Part shown: piece after piece, positions 59,401-64,000 of the stretch
How positions within the stretch are numbered: position 1 is the stretch's first letter
Layout: every line of letters starts with the position of its first letter
Assembly: GCF_030936135.1 (NCBI RefSeq)
Contig: NC_082594.1
Span: 18,253,553 to 18,317,552, forward strand
DNA: 64,000 bases
Direction of reading: 5' to 3'
Source: Gavia stellata
Lineage: Eukaryota; Chordata; Aves; Gaviiformes; Gaviidae
Notes under the pieces: generated by a model
What the model was told of the DNA's origin: nothing
The model's database searches: none
What the model saw: the letters and a program-made list of their open reading frames with translations, nothing else
Made by a program: the position numbers and the translations under genes

Positions 59401-62400
59401 TTGCTGAGATTACTGTATCGCTTACTTTCTAATTCTCTATTTACTTAGTCTATAAAAAATCAGATTTCTTAAAGAGCTTTAATGGTGTTGTAATGTCTTT
59501 TATCTGTGCTTTGAATCTGTGCACCTTTTTCAGCCAAATCTTGAAGAGATTTAAAACCTTCAGGGTAAGTTTCAGAAAAATTATTACCTTAGTTGAGTAG
59601 ACTCCAGATCAGTGGTACCCCTAAGGAAAGAACAGAGCCAACATCAGCATTGGTAAACTGCTGGTGATGGCAAGCTAATCAGTACAAGCACATCGGGTAG
59701 CCAAGCAGTTACCTACAAAGCTCTGTGGATGATTTTGCAGGAAATACTATGAAGACCGTTGGAAAGGGAAGGTGTCTAGAGGACAAAGAGGATATATGTA
59801 CAAAGAACAGATTTCAGTAGTTCAGCTATTTACTTAACAAATTATCATTAAAAGTAAATGTAGCACATAGGTCTTAAAAGGGAAATGAAGCAGTTTCTGT
59901 TGTGTGACAAGCCTTCTTTTTGTTCTGGTGATGATTTGTATGTGCATTCTTCTGGGGGTGGAAATATACTTCGATTCAGAGACTTATAATTAGTAGCTGA
60001 AGGTGAGATGAGTATGCCTGTTGCACTTCAGTCCTCATGGTTGCCTTTTGACTTGATCTGATCCCATGGTACCATATGCAGCTTTGTGGTTGCAGTGTAG
60101 CCCTACATTGTCCTCCTCCTTTCACTTCCAGTTCAGCTGGAGGGTTACGCTGATCCAGCTGAAAATAACCTGACAATCTTTTTCCCAGCTTAATGATTAT
60201 GATCAGCTTTATAGTATGTCTGTGCAAACAGTTGTACATGCACCACTGCAAAGGCAACATGTCACGGCATCCCTAGGCAGAAACAAAGTGGAGAGCGCAG
60301 AAATTTCTCTGAATTGGAACCAATATCAAATCTGAAACCTTCTCATATCATACTCCTGCAGGGAAGTCCTTCCTCTAGTGATCACTTTTCAGTTTCTTCT
60401 CTTTATTTTTCTTCTAGCATTGAATGGAGGCTAGTTAATAATTTTCAGGTAAATACAAGTCCCCAAATAAAAACCTCATCATTTAGACTGCAGACTCCTC
60501 AAAGCTGCCTGGATTGAATATCCAATTGCATTGATTTGTAAGTAAAGCATAAAAGCAGCATTTTTGCAAAGAAAGTATGGTACCCTGTTAGCAAGCATTT
60601 ATTCAAGTTGTAGATCTGTTATAAAACAAATTCTGCCAGACTTCAGTGATTTGAGCAATAAATTACGATATTTAGGCATTTGTCTGGATTTCAAATTACT
60701 GGCACTTCAGTTAGTAAGAATAATAAAGTTGTAGTAACATCAGAAGGACTGCTTGGGTGCAGTGTATTGCTAAATCGTAGCCAATATTGTAATGATTGTA
60801 TTGCCCAGTATTTGAAATCAGCTTCATCAAAAGACAGGATAAAACTGCAGGCTGTGATAATAAAAGCTTTGATGTCTGTTTGGGAGGGGGACTAGCAAAA
60901 ACGCCTCACCATTTTAGAATATAGCTGTGATTTCCCCAAGCCTCTAATAATTTTATAATTTTTAACAGCCTAAATAAATTATCTTACCTTTTTTTATAGA
61001 GTTCTCAGTTTAATGGAACTTGGAGAAATACAAACTTTATAACCTGAATAAGAAATATGGCTCAAAAATGTTTCTCTGTCTTTTTTGTTTTTAATGTACT
61101 TTCTATGTTCAGGTCCTACGCTTGTTGAAGTATCTGGTGATAGATAATAAGAGTAATGAAAATCTGTGCCAAGCAATCAGTTGTTTAGATCCTTTTCCTG
61201 AATATCCTGCTTTTAAAGATTTGCGAGCAATTCAACAGAAGATAAAATACAGTGAAGGACCGTATTCTCTTTTGGAGGTAATTACATTTTAAAATATATC
61301 TCATGGCATATTGTTTTTTTAATGCAAACTTTCAAAAGAAAAAACATTTTCTAGTCATAGGTGTAGTTGAGAAATATTTAAATTAGATATGCGGATTATT
61401 TTTATTGCCAGTTTCAGACACTGAGATATTAGTAGGTCTCCATTCTTATTTTGCATCTATTAATATCCACATTGTGGACTGCTGAGAGCCACTTCTTTAC
61501 TTGAAGCCTTTGTGTGCTATATGTGCTTAATACAAAATGTTGTTTTGCAGGAAATTAATCACTTTCTCTCAGTTGGTGTTTGTGATTCACTGCCCTTAAC
61601 ACGACTTGAAGGACTGTATGATTTACGCAAACAATTAGAACAATACAAAGATCAGATGAAGGATCTCCTAAAAAATTTCCAGGGTACTGACATCTTATTA
61701 TGTATTTTATTTCTTTTGTATCTGGTTTTAAGTGTGTAGCAATGTAAACCTATTCTAATTTGACATTGAATGTTTTATTTTGTGTCTTGGTTTTTGTATG
61801 TTTAACAGTGTAACCTTATTATAATTTCACATGCAGAGTAGAATGACATTTATTATTCATGCAAAATCTGAAGTATCTTTAGCAGAGTGTATTATCAATA
61901 TTATATGAGGTGTTATATGGCAGAGAGGATAAAATGGCCCTCCAGGTTTTGGCATGGGGCACTTATGATTGTGAATGACGAGAATAACGTATAATAAGAG
62001 TGTATTGCTTTATGGGTGCTTAATGAGTTTCCTTGTATACAAATTTTCCTACTCTTTTAAGTGTAATGAAGCTAGATTTTATTAAAGGCATAGTATGTTA
62101 GAAAATAAAGCTCACAGAATTTTTAAAATGGTAGGATTTAGTTTAGTTGAACCTTGACACATCCCAGCATTCTGTTTCAGCCCTCAGTCCAGACCCAGTT
62201 CCTTCCTATTTTGGTTTTCAGATGCTTGTGCCAGATGATTTCACTTTTCTCCTCAAGTCTTCATCAGCTTGTGTGCATGACGGGAAGATAAAAAGAGCCC
62301 ATGTAATTCATTGTAAATAAGTGCAAAGTAAAATTTGGGGAAGAATAGTAGTCTGTCATAAGGCCATGGTGTAAGTGCATTATGTCCGCATATCTTGAAT

Positions 62401-63862
62401 ATCGTTTACATTTTAGTCTTGAAATCATGTGTGAAAAGAGAGTTGGTAAAAAGGGCAACAAGCTCGTGTGGACCAACTTCCATCAGAGGAAAGCCTTGTG
62501 AGCTTGGGAAAGAGATTGAATAGGAATACAGAGAGGTGTATGAACTGATGAATCGTGGGATGAAGCTGAGTAGGGAGCACTTACCACTTTTATCACAGTA
62601 CAAAATGGATTTAATTATTTGGCAGCAGTTACACAAGAGAAACCACATTTTTTTTCAAACAAAATATATACAGCATGGAAGTTACTGCCACTTACTGTGG
62701 AGATTAGAAGCATAATGGACCTTAAAAGGGGTTTGAGATATCTCATAGCCTATATTAGGTATGAAGTTCTGCTCAGAAATCCCCAATCTGCTGACTGCCA
62801 AAATCTAAGAAATACAGTCTTGCTCTGTTGGAGGCAGGCTAGCAGGTTTGATGGGCCTGTTGCCTTGATTTTGCCGTATGCTAAAAGTCTCTTAAGCACT
62901 TACAAATAACTTTATTATTATTTTAGTTGCTAAAAAGAAGTAAAAAACCAGTTACTTATAAAGGCTATAAAACTGTATTCTGAAAGATAACATTAAGAAG
63001 TAACTACTGCAGTTTGGCCACATATGTATTCATTTTTATAAAAATGTTGACAAGCATAAAGCCCGATTCCAGGTTTCCATGACAATCAACAGGACGGCAG
63101 TTTTTTTTTTAAAGAAAATACTGCTTTTATTTTTTTTACATTGGCAAATCATCATACTTTTTCCTAGACCTTGATCCTGGAAACAGCAAAACCATTTTGT
63201 TTGGAATGTTTATTTAAAAAAGGACCTCAAGCAGGCAGCAAATATGTAAGGAATTACCCATCTTGAGAGTATATAATGTGGCAAAGTTAATTAGGCAACT
63301 GAAAGCTAGTCAAATTCTGTGAAATTCCTGGCAGAAAGCCTTATTTTGGGATATTCCTTGGATTCGGATTTAGAACAGAATGATGGTATTAGCTTAAGTG
63401 CTGTCAGTGGAGTCACATAGTGTGACTTCACTGTTCCAAATAACATTCTTACACTAACTTATGCTAATATTTCATGTATTTAATTATAATTTCTACATCA
63501 AAACACTGAAAATAGTAGCATTTGTGTATTCTAGTTTTGGGGATTCTTTGGCATAGTCAAATGCATAGAAATTTTTTCAAGACATGATCAAGAAAAAACA
63601 TGAATAATTTTTTTAATATACTGTTTAATACAAACTTGCTTCAACATTAATAATGCATGTTGACATTTGTAGATAAAAGATACTAAAGCAGTGTTTTCTT
63701 CTTATATGTTCACATTACAAATACACAATGACATTTTGGGTGTTTATTTTTCTTTCTGAATGATAGAAAAGCCAGAAGACTCTGTAGTAGTGAAATTGGT
63801 GGTGAGCTTACTGCAGCTGTCCAAGACGGCAGTTAACCATACAGGTGAAAAAGCAGTGCTGG
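23392..63862 (+). CDS. ATM: ATM serine/threonine kinase, N-terminal solenoid half (spliced, C-terminus off window)
   Basis: ATM is the PI3K-like kinase that senses DNA double-strand breaks through MRN and phosphorylates p53, CHK2, H2AX and many SQ/TQ targets (family knowledge). Thirty-two coding exons give 1671 codons plus one base in one continuous frame, about 55% of the usual ~3050-residue protein. What is visible is the alpha-helical HEAT-type solenoid. Landmarks: the TAN motif around residues 10-34, spanning the exon 2/3 junction; the basic nuclear-localisation cluster KRRR at 385-388; a leucine-zipper-like heptad series L1219, I1226, L1233, L1240; and the ABL SH3-binding proline stretch at 1376-1385. 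The FAT, kinase and FATC domains lie to the right. All exon lengths match human as I recall them, except one extra codon each in exons 23, 24 and 27. The start codon has A at -3. Expression is probably driven from the shared CpG island. No internal stop or frameshift was seen, so the gene looks intact here. Confidence 0.98.
23549..23661 (+). CDS. ATM: ATM coding exon 3
   Basis: 113 bases, residues 25-61, human length. Begins [15 protein letters not shown] (second half of TAN) and ends QLNWDAVF; donor GTAGGG. Confidence 0.97.
23662..24915 (+). other. ATM: ATM intron 3
   Basis: About 1.25 kb of AT-rich intron. No repeat recognised. Confidence 0.6.
24916..25061 (+). CDS. ATM: ATM coding exon 4
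   Basis: 146 bases, residues 62-110, human length. Contains [20 protein letters not shown]; acceptor attttggaag, donor GTCAGT. Confidence 0.96.
25473..25637 (+). CDS. ATM: ATM coding exon 5
   Basis: 165 bases, residues 111-165, human length. Contains PRLKCQELL and [20 protein letters not shown], conserved; donor GTAACA. Confidence 0.97.
26570..27270 (+). repeat. Purine-rich (GA-rich) block, unclassified
   Basis: Roughly 700 bases enriched in G and A on the plus strand, with recurring gctggaa, ggaag, gaagaa and gagac words but no fixed period that I can establish by eye. It may be the decayed 5' part of the neighbouring provirus or an old minisatellite. Confidence 0.4.
27584..27607 (+). repeat. 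12-bp perfect tandem duplication
   Basis: Two exact adjacent copies of ccgctcatgaat, followed by the first five bases of a third. Confidence 0.85.
27660..29005 (+). pseudogene. Degraded endogenous retrovirus pol (RNase H to integrase)
   Basis: Plus-strand translation in shifting frames gives recognisable retroviral pol pieces broken by many stops and frameshifts. An RNase H-type segment with [13 protein letters not shown] is at about 28127-28170. [14 protein letters not shown] segment, typical of ERV RNase H C-termini, starts near 28204. Integrase-core pieces are VDYIGPL near 28680 and [14 protein letters not shown] near 28840. The second integrase acidic position reads as G-N rather than D-N. 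No gag or env was recognised. It cannot encode a product. The TDSW-like block suggests an ERV-L-type or related lineage, but the class is uncertain. Confidence 0.85.
29150..29735 (+). mobile_element. Probable 3' LTR remnant of the retroviral element
   Basis: Follows the pol remnant in the same orientation. It has LTR-like make-up: a gc-mixed U3-like part, a pyrimidine/CACCA-rich middle and AATAAA at 29661-29666 followed by a short T/G-containing tail. Terminal TG...CA ends and a matching 5' LTR were not identified, so borders are rough. Confidence 0.45.
29740..31110. other. Unclassified intronic sequence
   Basis: Mixed-composition sequence with no exon. Parts near 29.94-30.44 kb and 30.77-31.1 kb are less AT-rich than ordinary introns here and look like old transposon matter, but I cannot name a family. 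Confidence 0.4.
31115..31131 (+). repeat. G17 homopolymer
   Basis: Seventeen consecutive G in an AT-rich intron. It could form a G-quadruplex and is a likely place for sequencing length error. Confidence 0.95.
31460..31560 (-). repeat. Old CR1 3'-end scrap
   Basis: aataattcacgttggaagga, followed by a tcaggagatttgtagtccaa-type stretch, is a diverged CR1 3' end in minus orientation; it stops after about 100 bases. Confidence 0.65.
31560..33100. other. Unclassified intronic sequence before ATM exon 6
   Basis: No recognised gene. A stretch at 32.26-32.36 kb reads open for about 25 codons without a database match that I can recall. A TA-rich microsatellite-like tract lies at about 33025-33065. 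Confidence 0.4.
33101..33266 (+). CDS. ATM: ATM coding exon 6
   Basis: 166 bases, residues 166-220, human length. Contains [16 protein letters not shown] and FFSKAMQCA; acceptor tacctttgcag, donor GTATGT. Confidence 0.96.
33558..33796 (+). CDS. ATM: ATM coding exon 7
   Basis: 239 bases, residues 221-300, human length. Contains [19 protein letters not shown] and [14 protein letters not shown]; donor GTACAG. Confidence 0.97.
34592..34755 (+). CDS. ATM: ATM coding exon 8
   Basis: 164 bases, residues 301-355, human length. Contains [20 protein letters not shown] and [12 protein letters not shown]; donor GTAACA. Confidence 0.97.
35140..35309 (+). CDS. ATM: ATM coding exon 9 (NLS, TQ site)
   Basis: 170 bases, residues 356-411, human length. 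Contains [15 protein letters not shown], in which T367-Q368 sits at the human S367-Q autophosphorylation site, and the basic cluster KRRR at 385-388 where human has KRKK. Ends DVIPW; donor TG|GTAATA. Confidence 0.97.
36145..36160 (+). repeat. (GT)8 microsatellite
   Basis: Eight uninterrupted GT dinucleotides. Confidence 0.9.
36513..36574 (+). repeat. 31-bp tandem duplication
   Basis: Two adjacent copies of a 31-base unit beginning agaaatcagt and ending cagcttgtaagaaatt, differing at three central bases. Confidence 0.92.
36785..37156 (+). CDS. ATM: ATM coding exon 10
   Basis: 372 bases, residues 412-535, the longest ATM exon here and human length. Contains [19 protein letters not shown] and [13 protein letters not shown]; acceptor ttttcaag, donor GTAAAA. 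Confidence 0.97.
37724..37918 (+). CDS. ATM: ATM coding exon 11
   Basis: 195 bases, residues 536-600, human length. Contains [20 protein letters not shown], then [14 protein letters not shown]; less conserved than neighbours. Donor CAG|GTAAAG. Confidence 0.95.
38253..38348 (+). CDS. ATM: ATM coding exon 12
   Basis: Ninety-six bases, residues 601-632, human length. Contains [20 protein letters not shown]; donor GTAAGT. Confidence 0.96.
39335..39560 (+). CDS. ATM: ATM coding exon 13
   Basis: 226 bases, residues 633-708, human length. Contains [20 protein letters not shown] and [20 protein letters not shown]; donor GTAAGT. Confidence 0.96.
39561..41543 (+). other. ATM: ATM intron 13
   Basis: About 2 kb. 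It carries a diverged sense-oriented CR1 at about 40028-40572; the rest shows nothing recognisable. Confidence 0.7.
40028..40572 (+). repeat. Diverged CR1 3' portion
   Basis: Plus-strand order matches CR1: cccctctactcagtgcc, tccatccagttttgggcc, a gap, cttgttcagcctggagcaga, ggaggttttcaagctctgac and the 3' end aggtcccttccagcctgaat. Many small deletions show age. Confidence 0.85.
41544..41669 (+). CDS. ATM: ATM coding exon 14
   Basis: 126 bases, residues 709-750, human length. Peptide [19 protein letters not shown]. Acceptor tagtctaag is chosen because it keeps the frame and human length; a stronger-looking gctgcag 13 bases further in would shift the frame. Confidence 0.92.
42061..42090 (+). 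repeat. (TAY)10 trinucleotide microsatellite
   Basis: Ten TAC/TAT triplets in a row in ATM intron 14. Confidence 0.92.
42396..42521 (+). CDS. ATM: ATM coding exon 15
   Basis: 126 bases, residues 751-792, human length. Contains [18 protein letters not shown]; acceptor tttactag, donor GTAAAC. Confidence 0.95.
42643..42732 (+). CDS. ATM: ATM coding exon 16
   Basis: Ninety bases, residues 793-822, human length. Contains [20 protein letters not shown]. At S794 the next residue is Ala instead of the human Pro. Confidence 0.96.
42733..43761 (+). other. ATM: ATM intron 16
   Basis: About 1.0 kb of AT-rich intron; nothing recognised. Confidence 0.65.
43762..43933 (+). CDS. ATM: ATM coding exon 17 (acidic linker)
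   Basis: 172 bases, residues 823-879, human length. Acidic and poorly conserved, with [20 protein letters not shown] aligning with the human acidic stretch; donor GTAAGT. Confidence 0.95.
43934..45093 (+). other. ATM: ATM intron 17
   Basis: About 1.16 kb of AT-rich intron; nothing recognised. Confidence 0.65.
45094..45293 (+). CDS. ATM: ATM coding exon 18
   Basis: 200 bases, residues 880-946, human length. Contains [20 protein letters not shown] and [16 protein letters not shown]; donor GTGAGT. Confidence 0.97.
45806..45888 (+). CDS. ATM: ATM coding exon 19
   Basis: Eighty-three bases, residues 947-973, human length. Peptide [20 protein letters not shown]; acceptor attccccag, donor GTAAGA. 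Only 108 bases of intron precede exon 20. Confidence 0.95.
45997..46152 (+). CDS. ATM: ATM coding exon 20
   Basis: 156 bases, residues 974-1025, human length. Contains [19 protein letters not shown] and [14 protein letters not shown]; donor GTATGT. Confidence 0.96.
46599..46674 (+). CDS. ATM: ATM coding exon 21
   Basis: Seventy-six bases, residues 1026-1051, human length. Contains [14 protein letters not shown] after a poorly conserved GGKCTA start; donor GTAATG. Confidence 0.95.
46826..46956 (+). CDS. ATM: ATM coding exon 22
   Basis: 131 bases, residues 1052-1094, human length. Contains [20 protein letters not shown] and [17 protein letters not shown]; donor GTGATA. Confidence 0.96.
47345..47790 (+). 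repeat. Ancient CR1 3' region
   Basis: Recognisable but strongly diverged: aaaaaggatataattgaact, gtttaaagactaggggacat, caagtgaagctaacagattc, cattcagttaacctgggg and aacaaattcatgaaagagga keep the order of old CR1 families seen across reptiles and birds. Confidence 0.7.
48183..48325 (-). repeat. CR1 3'-end fragment
   Basis: gaatcacagaatggtagggg, ctggaagggatctctggaaa and catctagtccaacccc are a CR1 3' end in minus orientation, about 140 bases long. Confidence 0.92.
48449..48569 (+). CDS. ATM: ATM coding exon 23
   Basis: 121 bases, residues 1095-1135; human is 118, so one codon is added near [11 protein letters not shown]. Contains [20 protein letters not shown]. The donor CTG|GTACCA is weak; read-through meets TAG after seven codons. 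Confidence 0.92.
48570..50775 (+). other. ATM: ATM intron 23
   Basis: About 2.2 kb. Holds a large antisense CR1 (48795-49830) and then a pyrimidine-rich stretch at about 50030-50380 on the plus strand (repeated tctgt, ctttc and tcatctc words). Confidence 0.75.
48795..49830 (-). repeat. CR1 LINE reverse-transcriptase region, lacking its 3' end
   Basis: Minus-strand translation gives CR1 ORF2 from the RT core ([20 protein letters not shown]) through [40 protein letters not shown] and [19 protein letters not shown] to [14 protein letters not shown]. At least one frameshift near 49250-49450 breaks it. The terminal about 250 bases with the ATTCTATG tail are absent at the left edge. Confidence 0.95.
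50776..50952 (+). CDS. ATM: ATM coding exon 24 (probable GC donor)
   Basis: 177 bases, residues 1136-1194; human is 174. Contains [20 protein letters not shown] and [10 protein letters not shown]. The human border after LVKK coincides with AAAAAA|GCAAGT, a GC donor. The alternative GT six bases on (AGT|GTAAAA, ending at 50958) keeps frame but adds Ala-Ser. Confidence 0.88.
51724..51893 (+). CDS. ATM: ATM coding exon 25 (leucine-zipper-like region)
   Basis: 170 bases, residues 1195-1250, human length. Contains [20 protein letters not shown]. Heptad positions read L1219, I1226, L1233, L1240 where human has four Leu. Donor CAG|GTAAGT. Confidence 0.97.
52200..52446 (+). CDS. ATM: ATM coding exon 26
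   Basis: 247 bases, residues 1251-1333, human length. Contains [37 protein letters not shown] and [15 protein letters not shown]; donor GTATCT. Confidence 0.97.
52447..54033 (+). other. ATM: ATM intron 26
   Basis: About 1.6 kb, most of it a single antisense CR1 at 52799-53792; flanks are AT-rich. Confidence 0.8.
52799..53792 (-). repeat. CR1 LINE, 5'-truncated copy with intact 3' end
   Basis: The left edge has the full CR1 3' end (atagaatcatagaaaggttt, then gggttggaagggacc). Minus-strand translation shows [60 protein letters not shown] and [20 protein letters not shown], then a frame change before [11 protein letters not shown]. It is among the better preserved copies here and is antisense to ATM. 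Confidence 0.97.
54034..54152 (+). CDS. ATM: ATM coding exon 27
   Basis: 119 bases, residues 1334-1372; human is 116. Begins [20 protein letters not shown] with one extra codon, then [12 protein letters not shown], where human and bird diverge; donor CG|GTACGT. Confidence 0.94.
54153..55469 (+). other. ATM: ATM intron 27
   Basis: About 1.3 kb of AT-rich intron; nothing recognised. Confidence 0.65.
55470..55596 (+). CDS. ATM: ATM coding exon 28 (ABL-binding proline stretch)
   Basis: 127 bases, residues 1373-1415, human length. Contains [30 protein letters not shown] at 1376-1385 is the segment bound by the ABL SH3 domain in human (1373-1382). Donor GTAAGT. Confidence 0.97.
55597..56797 (+). 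other. ATM: ATM intron 28
   Basis: About 1.2 kb of AT-rich intron; nothing recognised. Confidence 0.65.
56798..56997 (+). CDS. ATM: ATM coding exon 29
   Basis: 200 bases, residues 1416-1481, human length. Contains [20 protein letters not shown] and [19 protein letters not shown]; donor GTAAAT. Confidence 0.97.
57386..57429 (+). repeat. 22-bp tandem duplication
   Basis: Two adjacent copies of ttgagttaataaagagacat plus two bases, differing only at the last base. Confidence 0.93.
57690..58540 (+). repeat. Diverged CR1, sense to ATM
   Basis: Plus-strand CR1 order is preserved: ggggcagttgatgaagcgga, gtgaagttgaacaaagacaa, tttgggatggaataacccca, accagcaagttgagggaagt, then the 3' end ctggactagataatccccag. 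It is older than the copies in introns 23 and 26; about 850 bases remain. Confidence 0.85.
58953..59127 (+). CDS. ATM: ATM coding exon 30
   Basis: 175 bases, residues 1482-1540, human length. Contains [20 protein letters not shown] and [16 protein letters not shown]; donor GTAGTT. Confidence 0.96.
59128..61112 (+). other. ATM: ATM intron 30
   Basis: About 2 kb. No repeat family recognised; parts of 59.55-60.3 kb are less AT-rich than usual but unclassified. Confidence 0.6.
61113..61277 (+). CDS. ATM: ATM coding exon 31
   Basis: 165 bases, residues 1541-1595, human length. Contains [20 protein letters not shown] and [16 protein letters not shown]; donor GTAATT. Confidence 0.97.
61551..61683 (+). 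CDS. ATM: ATM coding exon 32
   Basis: 133 bases, residues 1596-1639, human length. Contains [20 protein letters not shown] and [17 protein letters not shown]; donor GG|GTACTG keeps phase 1. Confidence 0.95.
61684..63766 (+). other. ATM: ATM intron 32
   Basis: About 2.1 kb with an ancient CR1 in the middle (about 62460-62900); otherwise AT-rich. Confidence 0.65.
62460..62900 (+). repeat. Ancient CR1-like 3' region
   Basis: gttactgccacttactgtgg, agattagaagcataatggac, aaaaggggtttgagatatct and tttgatgggcctgttgcctt keep the order of an old CR1 3' region (a gattaaaagc-type segment, then the terminal acctgtt/ctgat-type segment). Divergence is high. Confidence 0.55.
63767..63862 (+). CDS. ATM: ATM coding exon 33
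   Basis: Ninety-six bases, residues about 1640-1671, human length as I recall it. Contains [20 protein letters not shown]; acceptor gaatgatag, donor CTGG|GTAAGT. Last ATM exon in the window; the gene continues to the right. Confidence 0.95.
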
Positions 63863-64000
63863 GTAAGTTAATTAGTCCCATGGGCATTCTAGGGCTGTCA
63901 TTGCAAACCCCAGGTTGAAACTGTGGCCATTCTGAATGTTACTTCCCACTGCTATTTTGCATTTGCTGCCAGATGTAGCCATCAGGAATGTTAAAATGGG

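Noticed and set aside
62619..62909. A 96-codon plus-strand frame in ATM intron 32
   Set aside because: Best explained as an ancient CR1 3' region by the order of its segments; not an ATM exon because ATM phase and protein continue directly from exon 32 to exon 33.
1..64000. tRNA, rRNA, snoRNA, CRISPR or prokaryotic-type systems
   Set aside because: None was seen. The window is a vertebrate nuclear locus; intronic small RNAs cannot be excluded by eye, and a covariance-model search would decide.

Overview
The window is nuclear vertebrate DNA, most likely from a bird. The evidence is many CR1 retrotransposon copies of several ages, vertebrate-type spliced genes with long AT-rich introns, one CpG-island promoter and a decayed endogenous retrovirus. 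Species cannot be fixed from the sequence.

It holds most of two genes arranged head to head. NPAT lies on the minus strand from about 21.27 kb to the left edge. Sixteen coding exons (1054 complete codons) are visible, and the C-terminal exon(s) lie beyond base 1. ATM lies on the plus strand from 23.39 kb to the right edge. Thirty-two coding exons (1671 codons) are visible, corresponding to human exons 2-33; the FAT, kinase and FATC domains lie beyond base 64000. Exon borders were placed by reading GT/AG sites, carrying the reading phase from exon to exon, and comparing with the human proteins and exon lengths as remembered. All phases close in both genes.

Layout: 1-21.2 kb, NPAT exons and introns with three CR1 pieces. 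20.8-21.9 kb, a GC-rich, CpG-dense bidirectional promoter. 21.7-25.6 kb, ATM exons 1(?)-5. 25.6-33.1 kb, the largest ATM intron, filled with a purine-rich block, a degraded retroviral pol region and probable LTR, a CR1 scrap, a 17-base G run and unclassified sequence. 33.1-64 kb, ATM exons 6-33 with CR1 copies in six introns.

Functionally, NPAT is the cyclin E-CDK2 substrate that switches on replication-dependent histone genes at S-phase entry, and ATM is the apical kinase of the DNA double-strand-break response. Sharing one promoter couples an S-phase activator and a checkpoint kinase, an arrangement known in other vertebrates. I found no evidence of an undescribed system. The points most worth checking are a probable GC-AG intron after ATM exon 24, changes at two phosphorylation sites known from human ATM, a six-codon upstream ORF just before the ATM start, and the sense-oriented retroviral remnant with a polyadenylation signal in intron 5.
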